Made by a program: the position numbers and the translations under genes
Shown: piece after piece, positions 1 to 6,647 of the stretch
Numbering within the stretch: position 1 is the stretch's first letter
Layout of the letters: each line of letters opens with the position of its first letter
The notes under the pieces: generated by a model
The model's database searches: none
Seen by the model: only the letters and a program-made list of their open reading frames with translations
What the model was told of the DNA's origin: nothing
Source of the DNA: Acidimicrobiia bacterium
GTDB lineage: Bacteria; Actinomycetota; Acidimicrobiia; Acidimicrobiales; SKKL01
DNA length: 42,849 nucleotides
NCBI GenBank assembly: GCA_016649895.1
Contig: JAENWR010000018.1
Span: 1-42,849 of the forward strand
Direction of reading: 5' to 3'

Positions 1-111
1 CGGAGCGATCCCCACCGCAGGCCGCTCGGGTGCCCACTCTGGGTGTTCGACGAGAAGGTCGTCGATGGTGACGTACAGTCGGGTTGCGAGGGGGTCCAAA
101 TCAGGGGTCAT
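1..111 (-). CDS. IS982-family transposase, N-terminal fragment (partial)
   Basis: An ATG at 109-111 opens a frame that stays open to the window edge, giving 37 residues. It begins MTPDLDPLATRLYVTIDD and continues with an acidic stretch ending in PAVGIAP. This matches the remembered N-terminus of actinobacterial IS982 transposases (M-T-x-x-L-D-x-L-x-T-x-L-Y-V-x-x-D-D, followed by a P-K-L-S-D-A-E-L type region that would lie beyond the edge). The DDE catalytic core is outside the window. A GAAGGAC-like ribosome binding site precedes the start. The codons for residues 2-12 are also an inverted copy of the outer terminal repeat, which may limit translation from read-through transcripts. Whether the element is intact cannot be judged. 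Confidence 0.6.
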   Translation of the reverse strand, partial: MTPDLDPLATRLYVTIDDLLVEHPEWAPERPAVGIAP

Positions 112-176
112 GCGCTGCGTCCTTCGGGATCAGGGGCTGTGGTAGCCCCCTGATTTTGGACACCCTCGCAACCGAC
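78..176. repeat. Inverted repeat pair, transposase start versus element end
   Basis: Arms at 78-107 and 147-176 match when one is reverse-complemented, apart from one substitution and two single-base length differences. The intervening 39 bases carry the transposase start codon and ribosome binding site. They also contain a second, smaller hairpin (ATCAGGGGCT at 129-138 against its near-complement at 144-154). A transcript crossing this region could fold into a long stem that encloses the start site. Confidence 0.75.
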
Positions 177-227
177 TTGGTGGATGATCACGCGGAGCGC
201 GCGAATCCCTTGGAACTACTCATCTAG

Positions 228-920
228 CTAGACCTGGAACGGCTGGAGGTCTGCGGGTGGCAGACCACCGGACAGTCTCCACATGCCGCGTTCTGCGTCC
301 CAACGCCAGTAGCCGTCGTCGATGAGACGGATCCATGTGGCGACGAGCTCCGCGATCGATCCGGCGATACGCCGCCCCGGCATGTGTGAGGTTTCGTAGC
401 GCCACACCGCAGACGTCTGCTCCCGGACCGGTCGGCATTCGGCGGCGAAGTAGCCGCCGTGCGCGAACTGGGTGAGCGGAAGCCACGACGGGTCCCACAG
501 GTCAGGAGGTTCGAGGCCGGGGTCGAGGTCGACCTTGAACGACTCCGCAAGCTCCAGTGACTGGGCTCGTGCGTCGACTGCCTGGTCAACCGAGAGCGGA
601 ATCAGCGCCGGACCAACCGTTGTTCCGGGGACGGCCTGACCGGCCTGCCACGCGAACCACACCTCCAGCTCGTCGGAGGGAACGAACCCGACGGCTTCGA
701 GCGGAGCGGCGATGGCGGCTGAGTCGCTGCCAGGCGCGAGCCCCGCTTTCGTACTGGCGGCGTGGAGCCGCCAGCGTTCCTCCAGCTCGGCCAGAGCGTC
801 GGAGAGCGGCGCGGCGTTCACAGTCGTCCGCGCGGGCAGATGTGGAACGTCACCGACGGCCCATCTGCTGGTAGGGCCACGACTGCTCGTCGATCCACTC
901 ATCGAGCGGTTCGGCGGCAA
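228..920 (-). CDS. SMI1/KNR4 (SUKH) family protein
   Basis: A 230-residue soluble protein with no signal peptide or membrane segment. The pattern fits the SMI1/KNR4 fold: an N-terminal helix (about residues 40-55, ALAELEERW), the PGSDSAAIAAPLEAVGF segment, a P-x-D-E-L-x-x-W-F-x-W-x-x-G helix, then L-W-D-P-S-W-L-P-L and a glycine-rich strand, ending in a helix leading to a tryptophan-rich tail. In bacteria such proteins often act as immunity proteins against contact-dependent or polymorphic toxins, but no toxin gene is visible here, so the role is open. The start chosen is TTG at 918-920, because AGGAGG lies six bases before it. ATG at 902 or GTG at 821 are alternatives, and the core domain begins only near residue 40. 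It lies next to an insertion sequence and a tRNA gene, an accessory-type setting. Confidence 0.7.
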   Translation of the reverse strand: MPPNRSMSGSTSSRGPTSRWAVGDVPHLPARTTVNAAPLSDALAELEERWRLHAASTKAGLAPGSDSAAIAAPLEAVGFVPSDELEVWFAWQAGQAVPGTTVGPALIPLSVDQAVDARAQSLELAESFKVDLDPGLEPPDLWDPSWLPLTQFAHGGYFAAECRPVREQTSAVWRYETSHMPGRRIAGSIAELVATWIRLIDDGYWRWDAERGMWRLSGGLPPADLQPFQV

Positions 921-1125
921 GCAGGTCCTCCTGAGTCGGGTAGGACACGGTCAGGCGGACTCCTGCCAAATGGGACGAACAAGGCATTCCTGCCGCAACG
1001 TGCTCTCCAGGTCCTCCAGACGAGCCATTCCACCAGCCTCCCGTTCAGAATCGCCGCTCGTGATGACGAATCGCCGACATATCGCCTGATCCGCCCGGCC
1101 GCACCTGCCCTGAGCTGCACTTGTT
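921..1125. other. Gap between SMI1-like gene and tRNA-Leu
   Basis: No convincing gene. A 25-codon minus-strand frame at 951-1028 (starts MARLEDLES, with GGGAGG upstream) and a second short frame ending at 850-852 (contains RLTVSYPTQEDLL) read like coding sequence but lie in different phases. They could be a leader peptide plus overlap, or remnants of a decayed gene. Confidence 0.35.
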
Positions 1126-1212
1126 TGGTGTCGGAGGGGGGACTTGAACCCCCACGTCCTTTCGGACACTAGCCCCTCAAGCTAGCGCGTCTGCCTATTC
1201 CGCCACTCCGAC
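1126..1212 (-). tRNA. tRNA-Leu (anticodon GAG)
   Basis: Read on the minus strand, the 87-base gene starts GTCGGAG and ends CTCCGAC plus ACCA, so the acceptor stem pairs fully and the CCA end is encoded. The anticodon arm is CTAGC-TTGAGGG-GCTAG, giving anticodon GAG, which reads leucine CUC/CUU codons. The long variable arm (GTGTCCGAAAGGAC) is the type II form expected of tRNA-Leu. The T-arm GGGGG-TTCAAGT-CCCCC is canonical. Its 3' end faces the SMI1-like gene and the insertion sequence. Confidence 0.95.
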
Positions 1213-1283
1213 GTGGCCTCTCCGGTTGCCCGGCGAGAGAGTGCACTCTAGCGCCTCCTGCGACCTCGCAGAAACCAGCGGCG

Positions 1284-2240
1284 CTATGTCGAAGCTCCAC
1301 CGGCGAGCGCCCGCACGCGCGCCACCTCCGCAGCACTGAGACCGGCGAACACGTCGACCGCCGCCACGTTCTCCCGCACCTGCTCGGGCGAGGTCGCACC
1401 GAAGAGCACGCTGGCCAACGCGGGATGGGCCAGGGCGAAGCAGAACGCCACATGCGCGGGTGAGATGCCCCACTCCTCGGCCAGCTCGGCCGCACCACGC
1501 GCCACGTTCGCCACGGTGCCCACCGTGGGATCGTCGCCCGATCCGGACACCCGGCCGGTCTCGCCCCGTAGGTACTTGCCCGACAGCACCCCCGAGGCCA
1601 GCACCGACGACGCCACCAGGCTCACCCCGTCGGCCGAGAGCACCTCGGCCATGTCGTGCCCCTCGACCCAACCCGGCCGGGCGATCGAGTACGGCAGCTG
1701 CGCGGCACACGGCATGGGCAGGTGGTTGGTCGTGCACCACGTGAGCGCCACGGCGATGAGGTCGGCCGGCCAGTTGCCGACGCCCCATGCCCGGGCCCGT
1801 CCGGTCGTGACCAGCCCGGCGACCTGTGTGATGAGGTCGGTGACCGGCAAACCTTCGGGCGGGGGCATCGAGTAGATGAGATCGACGTGGTCGAGCCCCA
1901 TCCGATCGAGCGACGCGTCGAGCTCGGCAGCGGCGTCCTGGTCGGGCCAGAACTCCCACCAGAGCTTGTTGGCTACCACGACCTCGTCGCGAACCCACCC
2001 GACGGCCCGGAAGATCTCGCCGAACAGCACCTCGGAGTAGCCGGTGGGGACCGGCGCCGTGCCTGTCTCGTCGTTGTAGCGGGCGTCGTCGAGGAAGTTG
2101 ATGCCGGCGCGGCGCGCCGCGCCCATCACCTCGATCGACCGCTCGAGCCCGATGGGCTCGAACGTGCGCCACGAGCCGAGCGAGAGCACCGACACATCGA
2201 TGCCGGACGAGCCAAGGGGGCGCAGCGGAAGATCAGCCAT
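1284..2240 (-). CDS. Aldo/keto reductase family protein
   Basis: A 318-residue protein with the (alpha/beta)8 aldo/keto reductase layout: N-terminal PLGSSGIDVSVLSLG, the D-D-A-R-Y segment (D51, Y55) in place of the usual D-T-A-x-x-Y, the catalytic lysine in VVVANK (K92), and the C-terminal SVLFGATSPEQVREN segment that normally helps bind NADP(H). The family reduces aldehydes and ketones with NADPH. Oddly, the residue that should be the catalytic histidine (usually in an I-H-x-P motif) is methionine here (S-M-P, M125), and the D-to-Y spacing is one residue short. It may therefore have altered chemistry or none. Length is normal. It lies downstream of secG by 117 bases on the same strand and could be the last gene of the glycolytic operon. 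Confidence 0.88.
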   Translation of the reverse strand: MADLPLRPLGSSGIDVSVLSLGSWRTFEPIGLERSIEVMGAARRAGINFLDDARYNDETGTAPVPTGYSEVLFGEIFRAVGWVRDEVVVANKLWWEFWPDQDAAAELDASLDRMGLDHVDLIYSMPPPEGLPVTDLITQVAGLVTTGRARAWGVGNWPADLIAVALTWCTTNHLPMPCAAQLPYSIARPGWVEGHDMAEVLSADGVSLVASSVLASGVLSGKYLRGETGRVSGSGDDPTVGTVANVARGAAELAEEWGISPAHVAFCFALAHPALASVLFGATSPEQVRENVAAVDVFAGLSAAEVARVRALAGGAST

Positions 2241-2357
2241 GACGCCGGTCTAGCGCGAGCGCCACCCCGATGCACCGGCCGTCGGCCCGACCGGAAGACA
2301 CGAGCCCAGACGCGACAGAGGCGCCCCCGGAGGAGCGTCCTGTGCGATCGAGCGAGC

Positions 2358-2594
2358 TCAGTCGATGGTGAGCGCCAGTCCGAAGGTGCTCATCGCGAAG
2401 ATGACGGCCGCGAACACGGTGAGGCGGTCGAGGTTCTTCTCGACGACCGTCGAACCCGCCGCCGTCGCCCCGAGACCACCACCGAACATGTCGGACAGGC
2501 CGCCACCCTTGCCGCTGTGCAGCAGCACGAGGACGATCAGCGTGAAGCTGACCAGCAGGTGGACGACGGTGATGATGGCGGTGACGATGGACAC
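2358..2594 (-). CDS. secG: Preprotein translocase subunit SecG
   Basis: A 78-residue protein with two membrane helices (about residues 4-25 and 56-75) joined by a glycine-rich cytoplasmic loop containing L-L-H-S-G-K-G-G-G-L-S-D-M-F-G-G-G, the SecG signature. SecG joins SecY and SecE in the plasma-membrane channel that exports proteins with SecA. Its place just after tpiA is the standard actinobacterial order. A short GC-rich hairpin lies between tpiA and secG and could lower read-through. Length is typical. Confidence 0.95.
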   Translation of the reverse strand: MSIVTAIITVVHLLVSFTLIVLVLLHSGKGGGLSDMFGGGLGATAAGSTVVEKNLDRLTVFAAVIFAMSTFGLALTID

Positions 2595-2617
2595 GCAGGC
2601 TCCAGGGCAGATCGGAT

Positions 2618-2635
2618 CGGCCCCCGAGGGGGCCG
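2618..2635 (-). terminator. Short hairpin between tpiA and secG
   Basis: Seven perfect GC pairs (CGGCCCC at 2618-2624 with its complement at 2629-2635) enclose a 4-base loop. There is no U-tract. It is best read as a partial terminator or processing hairpin that sets the relative output of tpiA and secG. Confidence 0.45.
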
Positions 2636-2645
2636 TGAGAGGGTA

Positions 2646-3428
2646 TCAGTCGCCCATCCGCCACTGCACGATGCGGGCGAACTCGTCGGCGTCGAGACTC
2701 GCCCCGCCGACCAGGGCGCCGTCGATGTCGGGCTGGGCCATCAGGTCGCCGGCGTTCCCGGGCTTCACCGACCCGCCGTACTGGATGCGCACCGCCGCAG
2801 CAGCGTCGGCACCGAAGGCATCGGCGACGGTGGCCCGCACCACCGCACAGGTGGTCTGGGCATCATCGGGCGTGGCGGTGCGGCCTGTGCCGATGGCCCA
2901 GATGGGCTCGTAGGCGATGACGAGGCCCGCCACCTGCTCCTTCTTCACCCCGGCGAGCCCGGCCCGCACCTGGCCCGACACCTTGTCGTCGGTGCCCCCG
3001 GCGTCGCGCTCGTCGAGCGTCTCGCCCACGCACAGGATCGGCGTCATCTCGGCCTTGAGGATGGCCCTCACCTTCTTGTTCACCATCTCGTCGTCCTCGC
3101 CGAACACCTCGCGCCGCTCGGAGTGGCCGGCGATCACGTAGGTGACATCGAGCTTGGCCAGCATCGACGGGGCCACCTCGCCGGTGAACGCGCCCTTCTC
3201 CTCGAAGTGGCAGTGCTGGGCACCGAGGGCGATGGGGATGTTCTCGCTCTGGAGCAGCGTCTGGATGGAGCGGATGTCGGTGAACGGTGGGTGCACCGAC
3301 ACGTCGACCGCCTCGTAGTCGTCGTTGGTGAGGCGGTACGACAGCTTCTGCACCGTCTGGATCGCCTCGAAGTGGTTGTGGTGCATCTTCCAGTTGCCGC
3401 TGATGAGCGGTCGGCGTGGGCTAGGCAT
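2646..3428 (-). CDS. tpiA: Triosephosphate isomerase
   Basis: A 260-residue TIM-barrel enzyme that interconverts dihydroxyacetone phosphate and glyceraldehyde 3-phosphate in glycolysis. All catalytic features are present: lysine in GNWKMH (K14), histidine in AGHSERR (H102), glutamate in AYEPIWAIGTG (E174), and the C-terminal phosphate-binding QYGGSV. The ATG start overlaps the end of pgk by 8 bases, indicating translational coupling. Gene order gap-pgk-tpiA-secG is the usual operon in actinobacteria. Nothing is unusual in length or residues. Confidence 0.98.
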   Translation of the reverse strand: MPSPRRPLISGNWKMHHNHFEAIQTVQKLSYRLTNDDYEAVDVSVHPPFTDIRSIQTLLQSENIPIALGAQHCHFEEKGAFTGEVAPSMLAKLDVTYVIAGHSERREVFGEDDEMVNKKVRAILKAEMTPILCVGETLDERDAGGTDDKVSGQVRAGLAGVKKEQVAGLVIAYEPIWAIGTGRTATPDDAQTTCAVVRATVADAFGADAAAAVRIQYGGSVKPGNAGDLMAQPDIDGALVGGASLDADEFARIVQWRMGD

Positions 3429-4542
3429 TGGGTGCCCCTCTCAGAGCTTCGAGGCCGGGGAGGTCGCCCTGCTCGAGCAGTTCGAGCGATGCGCCACCCC
3501 CGGTGGAGATGTGGTCGATGTCGGCGGCGAGGCCGAACTCGGCGACCGCAGCAGCAGAGTCACCACCGCCGACGACGGTGAAGCCACGGCAGTCGGCCAC
3601 GGCCTGGGCGATGGTGCGGGTGCCGGCGGCGAAGCGGGGGTCCTCGAACACGCCCATGGGTCCGTTCCAGAACACGGTGCGCGCCTCGCCGATCACGTCG
3701 GTGAACTCGGCCGCGGTGCCGGGGCCGATGTCGAGGCCCATCCACCCGTCGGGCAGGTTGGTGCCGGCCTGGCGCACCTCTCCCCCGGCGGCGGGATCGC
3801 CGATCTTGCCGCCGGGGCCGAGCGCGGTGAGGTCGTGCGGCAGATGGATCTTGTCCGACTCGAGCAGGCGCCGGCAGGTGGCGATCTGGTCGGGTTCGAG
3901 GAGCGAGGAGCCGACCGACTTGCCCTGGGCGGCGAGGAACGTGAAGCACATGCCGCCACCGATGACGAGCGTGTCGACCACCGACATGAGCGCCTCGATG
4001 ACCCCGAGCTTGTCGGACACCTTGGAGCCGCCGAGCACGGCGACGAACGGGCGGGCGGGACGCTCGCGCAGACGGCCGAGCACCTCGACCTCCTTGGCGA
4101 GCAGCCGTCCCGCGGCGCTCGGGAGGAACTTCGGCGGCCCGACGATCGACGCGTGCGCCCGGTGCGACGCGCCGAACGCGTCGTTGACGTAGAGGTCCTG
4201 GCCCTCGATGAGCCGCTGGACGAACGCCGGGTCGTTGGCGGTCTCGCCGGCATCGAAGCGCAGGTTCTCGAGCAGCTCGACCCCAGGGGCAAGCTCGGCG
4301 AGGCGGGCCCGCACCGGGTCGAGCGAGTACTGCGGGTCGGGCGCGCCCTTCGGCCGGCCGAGGTGGCTGCACGCGGTGACGTGCGCGCCCTTGCCCTGGA
4401 GGTACTGGATCGTGGGCAAGGCGGCCCGGATGCGCAGGTCGTCGGCGATCTCGCCGTCGCGCAGCGGCACGTTGAAGTCGGCGCGGAGGAGCACCCGGCG
4501 GCCGTCGAGCTCGCCGAGGTCGCCGAGTTGAGGGACGGTCAC
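3421..4542 (-). CDS. pgk: Phosphoglycerate kinase
   Basis: A 373-residue kinase that transfers phosphate from 1,3-bisphosphoglycerate to ADP in glycolysis. Visible motifs are LLRADFNVPL near the N-terminus, SHLGRPKG, the hinge and nucleotide-site NGPMGVFE, and VGGGDSAAAVAEFG near the end. The GTG start at 4540-4542 was chosen because it gives the normal N-terminus (VTVPQLGDLGELDGRRVLLR) and lies 11 bases after the gap stop. The same frame stays open further upstream through gap, but that extension is antisense-free shadow coding and not part of the protein. The protein is slightly shorter than the usual 390 residues, with no missing motif. Confidence 0.97.
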   Translation of the reverse strand: MTVPQLGDLGELDGRRVLLRADFNVPLRDGEIADDLRIRAALPTIQYLQGKGAHVTACSHLGRPKGAPDPQYSLDPVRARLAELAPGVELLENLRFDAGETANDPAFVQRLIEGQDLYVNDAFGASHRAHASIVGPPKFLPSAAGRLLAKEVEVLGRLRERPARPFVAVLGGSKVSDKLGVIEALMSVVDTLVIGGGMCFTFLAAQGKSVGSSLLEPDQIATCRRLLESDKIHLPHDLTALGPGGKIGDPAAGGEVRQAGTNLPDGWMGLDIGPGTAAEFTDVIGEARTVFWNGPMGVFEDPRFAAGTRTIAQAVADCRGFTVVGGGDSAAAVAEFGLAADIDHISTGGGASLELLEQGDLPGLEALRGAPNA

Positions 4543-4553
4543 GTGGGGTCCGA

Positions 4554-5567
4554 TCAGCCCTTGTTCGCCGCGCCGACCGTGACGGTGAGGTCGACGAGGC
4601 GGTTCGAGTAGCCCCACTCGTTGTCGTACCAGCCGAGGACCTTCACCAGGTTGCCCATCGCCATGGTGAGCGGGGCGTCGAAGGTGCACGAGGCGGGCGA
4701 GCCGACGATGTCGGACGACACGATGGGTGCCTCGGAGTACTCGAGCACGTTGGCGAGCGGGCCCGAGGTGGCCGCAGCGCGGTACGCCTCGTTGACCTCG
4801 TCGACGGTGACGTCCTTGGAGAGGACGCCGACGAAGTCGGTGATCGAACCGGTGGGCACCGGGACACGCAGCGATGTGCCGTCGAGCTTGCCCTGCATCG
4901 ACTGGAGCACCAGGCCGGTGGCGCGGGCGGCACCCGTGGAGGTGGGGATGATGTTGATGGCCGCAGCCCGGGCCCGGCGAAGGTCGCTGTGAGGACCGTC
5001 GACGAGGCTCTGGTCGCCCGTGTAGGCGTGCACCGTGGTCATGAGGCCCTTCTCGACGCCGAACGCATCGTCGAGCACCTTGATCATCGGCACGAAGCAG
5101 TTGGTGGTGCACGACGCGTTGGAGATGACCTTGTGGCTCTCGGCGTCGAAGGTGTCGTCGTTGACCCCGACGACGAACGTGGCATCGGCCCCGGAGGCGG
5201 GGGCCGACACGATGACGTAGGGGGCGCCGGCGGTGAGGTGGGCGGCGGCCGCATCGCGACTGGTGAAGAAGCCGGTGGACTCGATGACGACGTCGACACC
5301 GAGATCGCCCCACGGGAGGTCGGCGGGGTTGCGCTCGGCCAGCACCTTGAGCTGGTCGCCGTCGACGACGAGACCGTCGTCGTTCACCTCGACCGTCGAG
5401 CCGAGGCGACCCATCACCGAGTCGTACTGGAGGAGGTGCGCCATCACGTCCTTCGACCCGAGGTCGTTGACGGCCACGAAGTCGATGTCGGCGCCCTGCT
5501 GCTTCGCCGCCCGGAAGAAGTTGCGACCGATCCGACCGAAGCCGTTGATGCCGACACGAACGCTCAT
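4554..5567 (-). CDS. gap: Glyceraldehyde-3-phosphate dehydrogenase, type I (NAD-dependent)
   Basis: A 337-residue enzyme that oxidises and phosphorylates glyceraldehyde 3-phosphate. The N-terminal Rossmann motif GINGFGRIGR is present, and aspartate in VNDL (D35) favours NAD. The catalytic cysteine is in SNASCTTNC (C153), and the closing motif WYDNEWGYSNRLVDL is intact. ATG follows an excellent ribosome binding site (TAGGAGG, about 9 bases upstream). It is the first gene of gap-pgk-tpiA-secG. A 17-base palindrome at 5600-5616 lies just upstream and may be the operator of the operon. Confidence 0.98.
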   Translation of the reverse strand: MSVRVGINGFGRIGRNFFRAAKQQGADIDFVAVNDLGSKDVMAHLLQYDSVMGRLGSTVEVNDDGLVVDGDQLKVLAERNPADLPWGDLGVDVVIESTGFFTSRDAAAAHLTAGAPYVIVSAPASGADATFVVGVNDDTFDAESHKVISNASCTTNCFVPMIKVLDDAFGVEKGLMTTVHAYTGDQSLVDGPHSDLRRARAAAINIIPTSTGAARATGLVLQSMQGKLDGTSLRVPVPTGSITDFVGVLSKDVTVDEVNEAYRAAATSGPLANVLEYSEAPIVSSDIVGSPASCTFDAPLTMAMGNLVKVLGWYDNEWGYSNRLVDLTVTVGAANKG

Positions 5568-5599
5568 GGGGAAAGTCCTCCTAGGGGGTCAGTGGTCCT

Positions 5600-5616
5600 A
5601 TCCGACCACGTCGGAT
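5600..5616. promoter_or_regulatory. Perfect palindrome upstream of gap
   Basis: ATCCGAC and GTCGGAT (5600-5606, 5610-5616) flank a 3-base centre, 33 bases before the gap start and inside the 77-base rapZ-gap gap. A loop of only 3 and an odd-length symmetric form fit a dimeric repressor site better than a terminator, though a weak hairpin ending rapZ transcripts is possible. No regulator can be named from the sequence. Confidence 0.45.
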
Positions 5617-5644
5617 GACGGTGTGCCAATGGACACGACGGGGG

Positions 5645-6499
5645 CTACCTGTCGATGTCGCGGTGGGTGACGGTGGGCTGGTGGCCGTGGGCGGCGAGGC
5701 GTTCGGCGATGGCCTCGGCCAGGGCGACCGAGCGATGACGACCGCCGGTGCAGCCGAACGCCACGGTGAGGTACGACTTGCCTTCGCGTACGAACGCCGG
5801 CAGCACCAGCTCGAAGAGGTCGTCGAGCCGGTCGAGGAACTCACCGGTCTCGGGCTGCGACAACACGTAGTCGCGCACCGGAGCATCGAGGCCCGACAAC
5901 GGACGCAGCTCGTCGACCCAGTGCGGGTTTGGCAGGAACCGGCAGTCGATGACGAGGTCGACATCGAGCGGCAGGCCGTTCTTGTAGCCGAACGACATCA
6001 CGCCGGTGCGCATCAGCGACGCCGGGTCGACGTCGCCCGCGAACAGGTTGACCAGACGCTCGCGCAGTTGGTGGACGTTGAGCTCGGAGGTGTCGACCAC
6101 CACGTCGGCCTCGGCCTTCACCGGTTCGAGCAGCGTGCGCTCGCGCTCGATGGCGTCGGCGAGGCTGTACTCGTCACCGAACGGGTGACGCCGCCGGGTG
6201 CTCTCGTAGCGCCGCACCAACACGTCGGTGGCGGCCTCGAGGTAGAGGATCCGCACGGGGGTGTCGCCCGCTCGCACCTGGCGCAGCGCCGGGAGCACGT
6301 CGTCGAAGCCGGGACCGGTACCCACCACGAGGACCACCTGGCTGAACGCCGCGCCGGGCGCCGAGGCCAACTCGGCCACCTTGGGGATGAGCTGGGGCGG
6401 CAGGTTGTCGATGACGAACCAGCCGAGGTCCTCGAGGTGATCTGACGCCAGCGAACGTCCGGCCCCCGACAGCCCGGCGATGACGATGAACTCGCTCAC
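5645..6499 (-). CDS. rapZ: RapZ/YvcJ-family nucleotide-binding protein
   Basis: A 284-residue protein with the P-loop GLSGAGRS near the N-terminus (residues 9-16), the W-F-V-I-D-N-L-P-P segment, a DTSELN motif near residue 147, and the C-terminal domain signature FGCTGGRHRSVALAE. In Escherichia coli RapZ is an RNA-binding adaptor that directs GlmZ decay and so tunes glucosamine-6-phosphate synthase. In Gram-positive bacteria the YvcJ form binds and hydrolyses nucleotides and its task is less clear. In most actinobacteria it is followed by yvcK and whiA and then gap. Here gap follows after 77 bases, so these two genes are absent from this site. The start is ATG. Upstream lies a divergent membrane gene, in contrast to the usual uvrC-rapZ adjacency. 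Confidence 0.93.
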   Translation of the reverse strand: MSEFIVIAGLSGAGRSLASDHLEDLGWFVIDNLPPQLIPKVAELASAPGAAFSQVVLVVGTGPGFDDVLPALRQVRAGDTPVRILYLEAATDVLVRRYESTRRRHPFGDEYSLADAIERERTLLEPVKAEADVVVDTSELNVHQLRERLVNLFAGDVDPASLMRTGVMSFGYKNGLPLDVDLVIDCRFLPNPHWVDELRPLSGLDAPVRDYVLSQPETGEFLDRLDDLFELVLPAFVREGKSYLTVAFGCTGGRHRSVALAEAIAERLAAHGHQPTVTHRDIDR

Positions 6500-6647
6500 T
6501 GGTGATGTGGGGGCACAGCGGACCGGCTCACACGGCCGAGGCTAGCCGGACCCGCCACCGGCCCGAGCCATGGTTCAGGCCCGCAGCTCGGTGCGCAGGT
6601 CCGGCGCGCGAAGCTGGTGCCGTGGGTCCGGCTACCAATGGAGCGAC
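6500..6647. other. Divergent gap upstream of rapZ and the frameshifted membrane gene
   Basis: 148 bases that must hold promoters for both directions. No clear -35/-10 pair, repeat or hairpin is evident by eye. Confidence 0.4.

Larger units (their letters stand above)
1..176 (-). mobile_element. IS982-like insertion sequence, one end only (cut by window edge)
   Basis: This is the upstream end of an insertion sequence whose transposase reads leftward out of the window. A near-perfect 29-30 base repeat occurs in inverted orientation at 78-107 and 147-176. The outer copy (147-176) is best read as the terminal inverted repeat, so the element probably ends near 176. The exact end and any target-site duplication cannot be fixed without the other end. 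The family call rests on the transposase N-terminus and is a recognition from memory, not a search result. Confidence 0.6.

Noticed and set aside
850-987. 45-codon minus-strand frame upstream of the SMI1-like gene
   Set aside because: Looks partly coding but has no ribosome site of its own, overlaps the chosen start, and matches no known family; reported only in the gap note.
1656-3581. 641-residue plus-strand frame across the reductase, secG and tpiA
   Set aside because: It spans three real genes and has low-complexity composition typical of antisense frames.
3421-5313. Extended 630-residue version of phosphoglycerate kinase
   Set aside because: The extra 257 residues are arginine/histidine-rich shadow of gap; the GTG at 4542 gives the family N-terminus.
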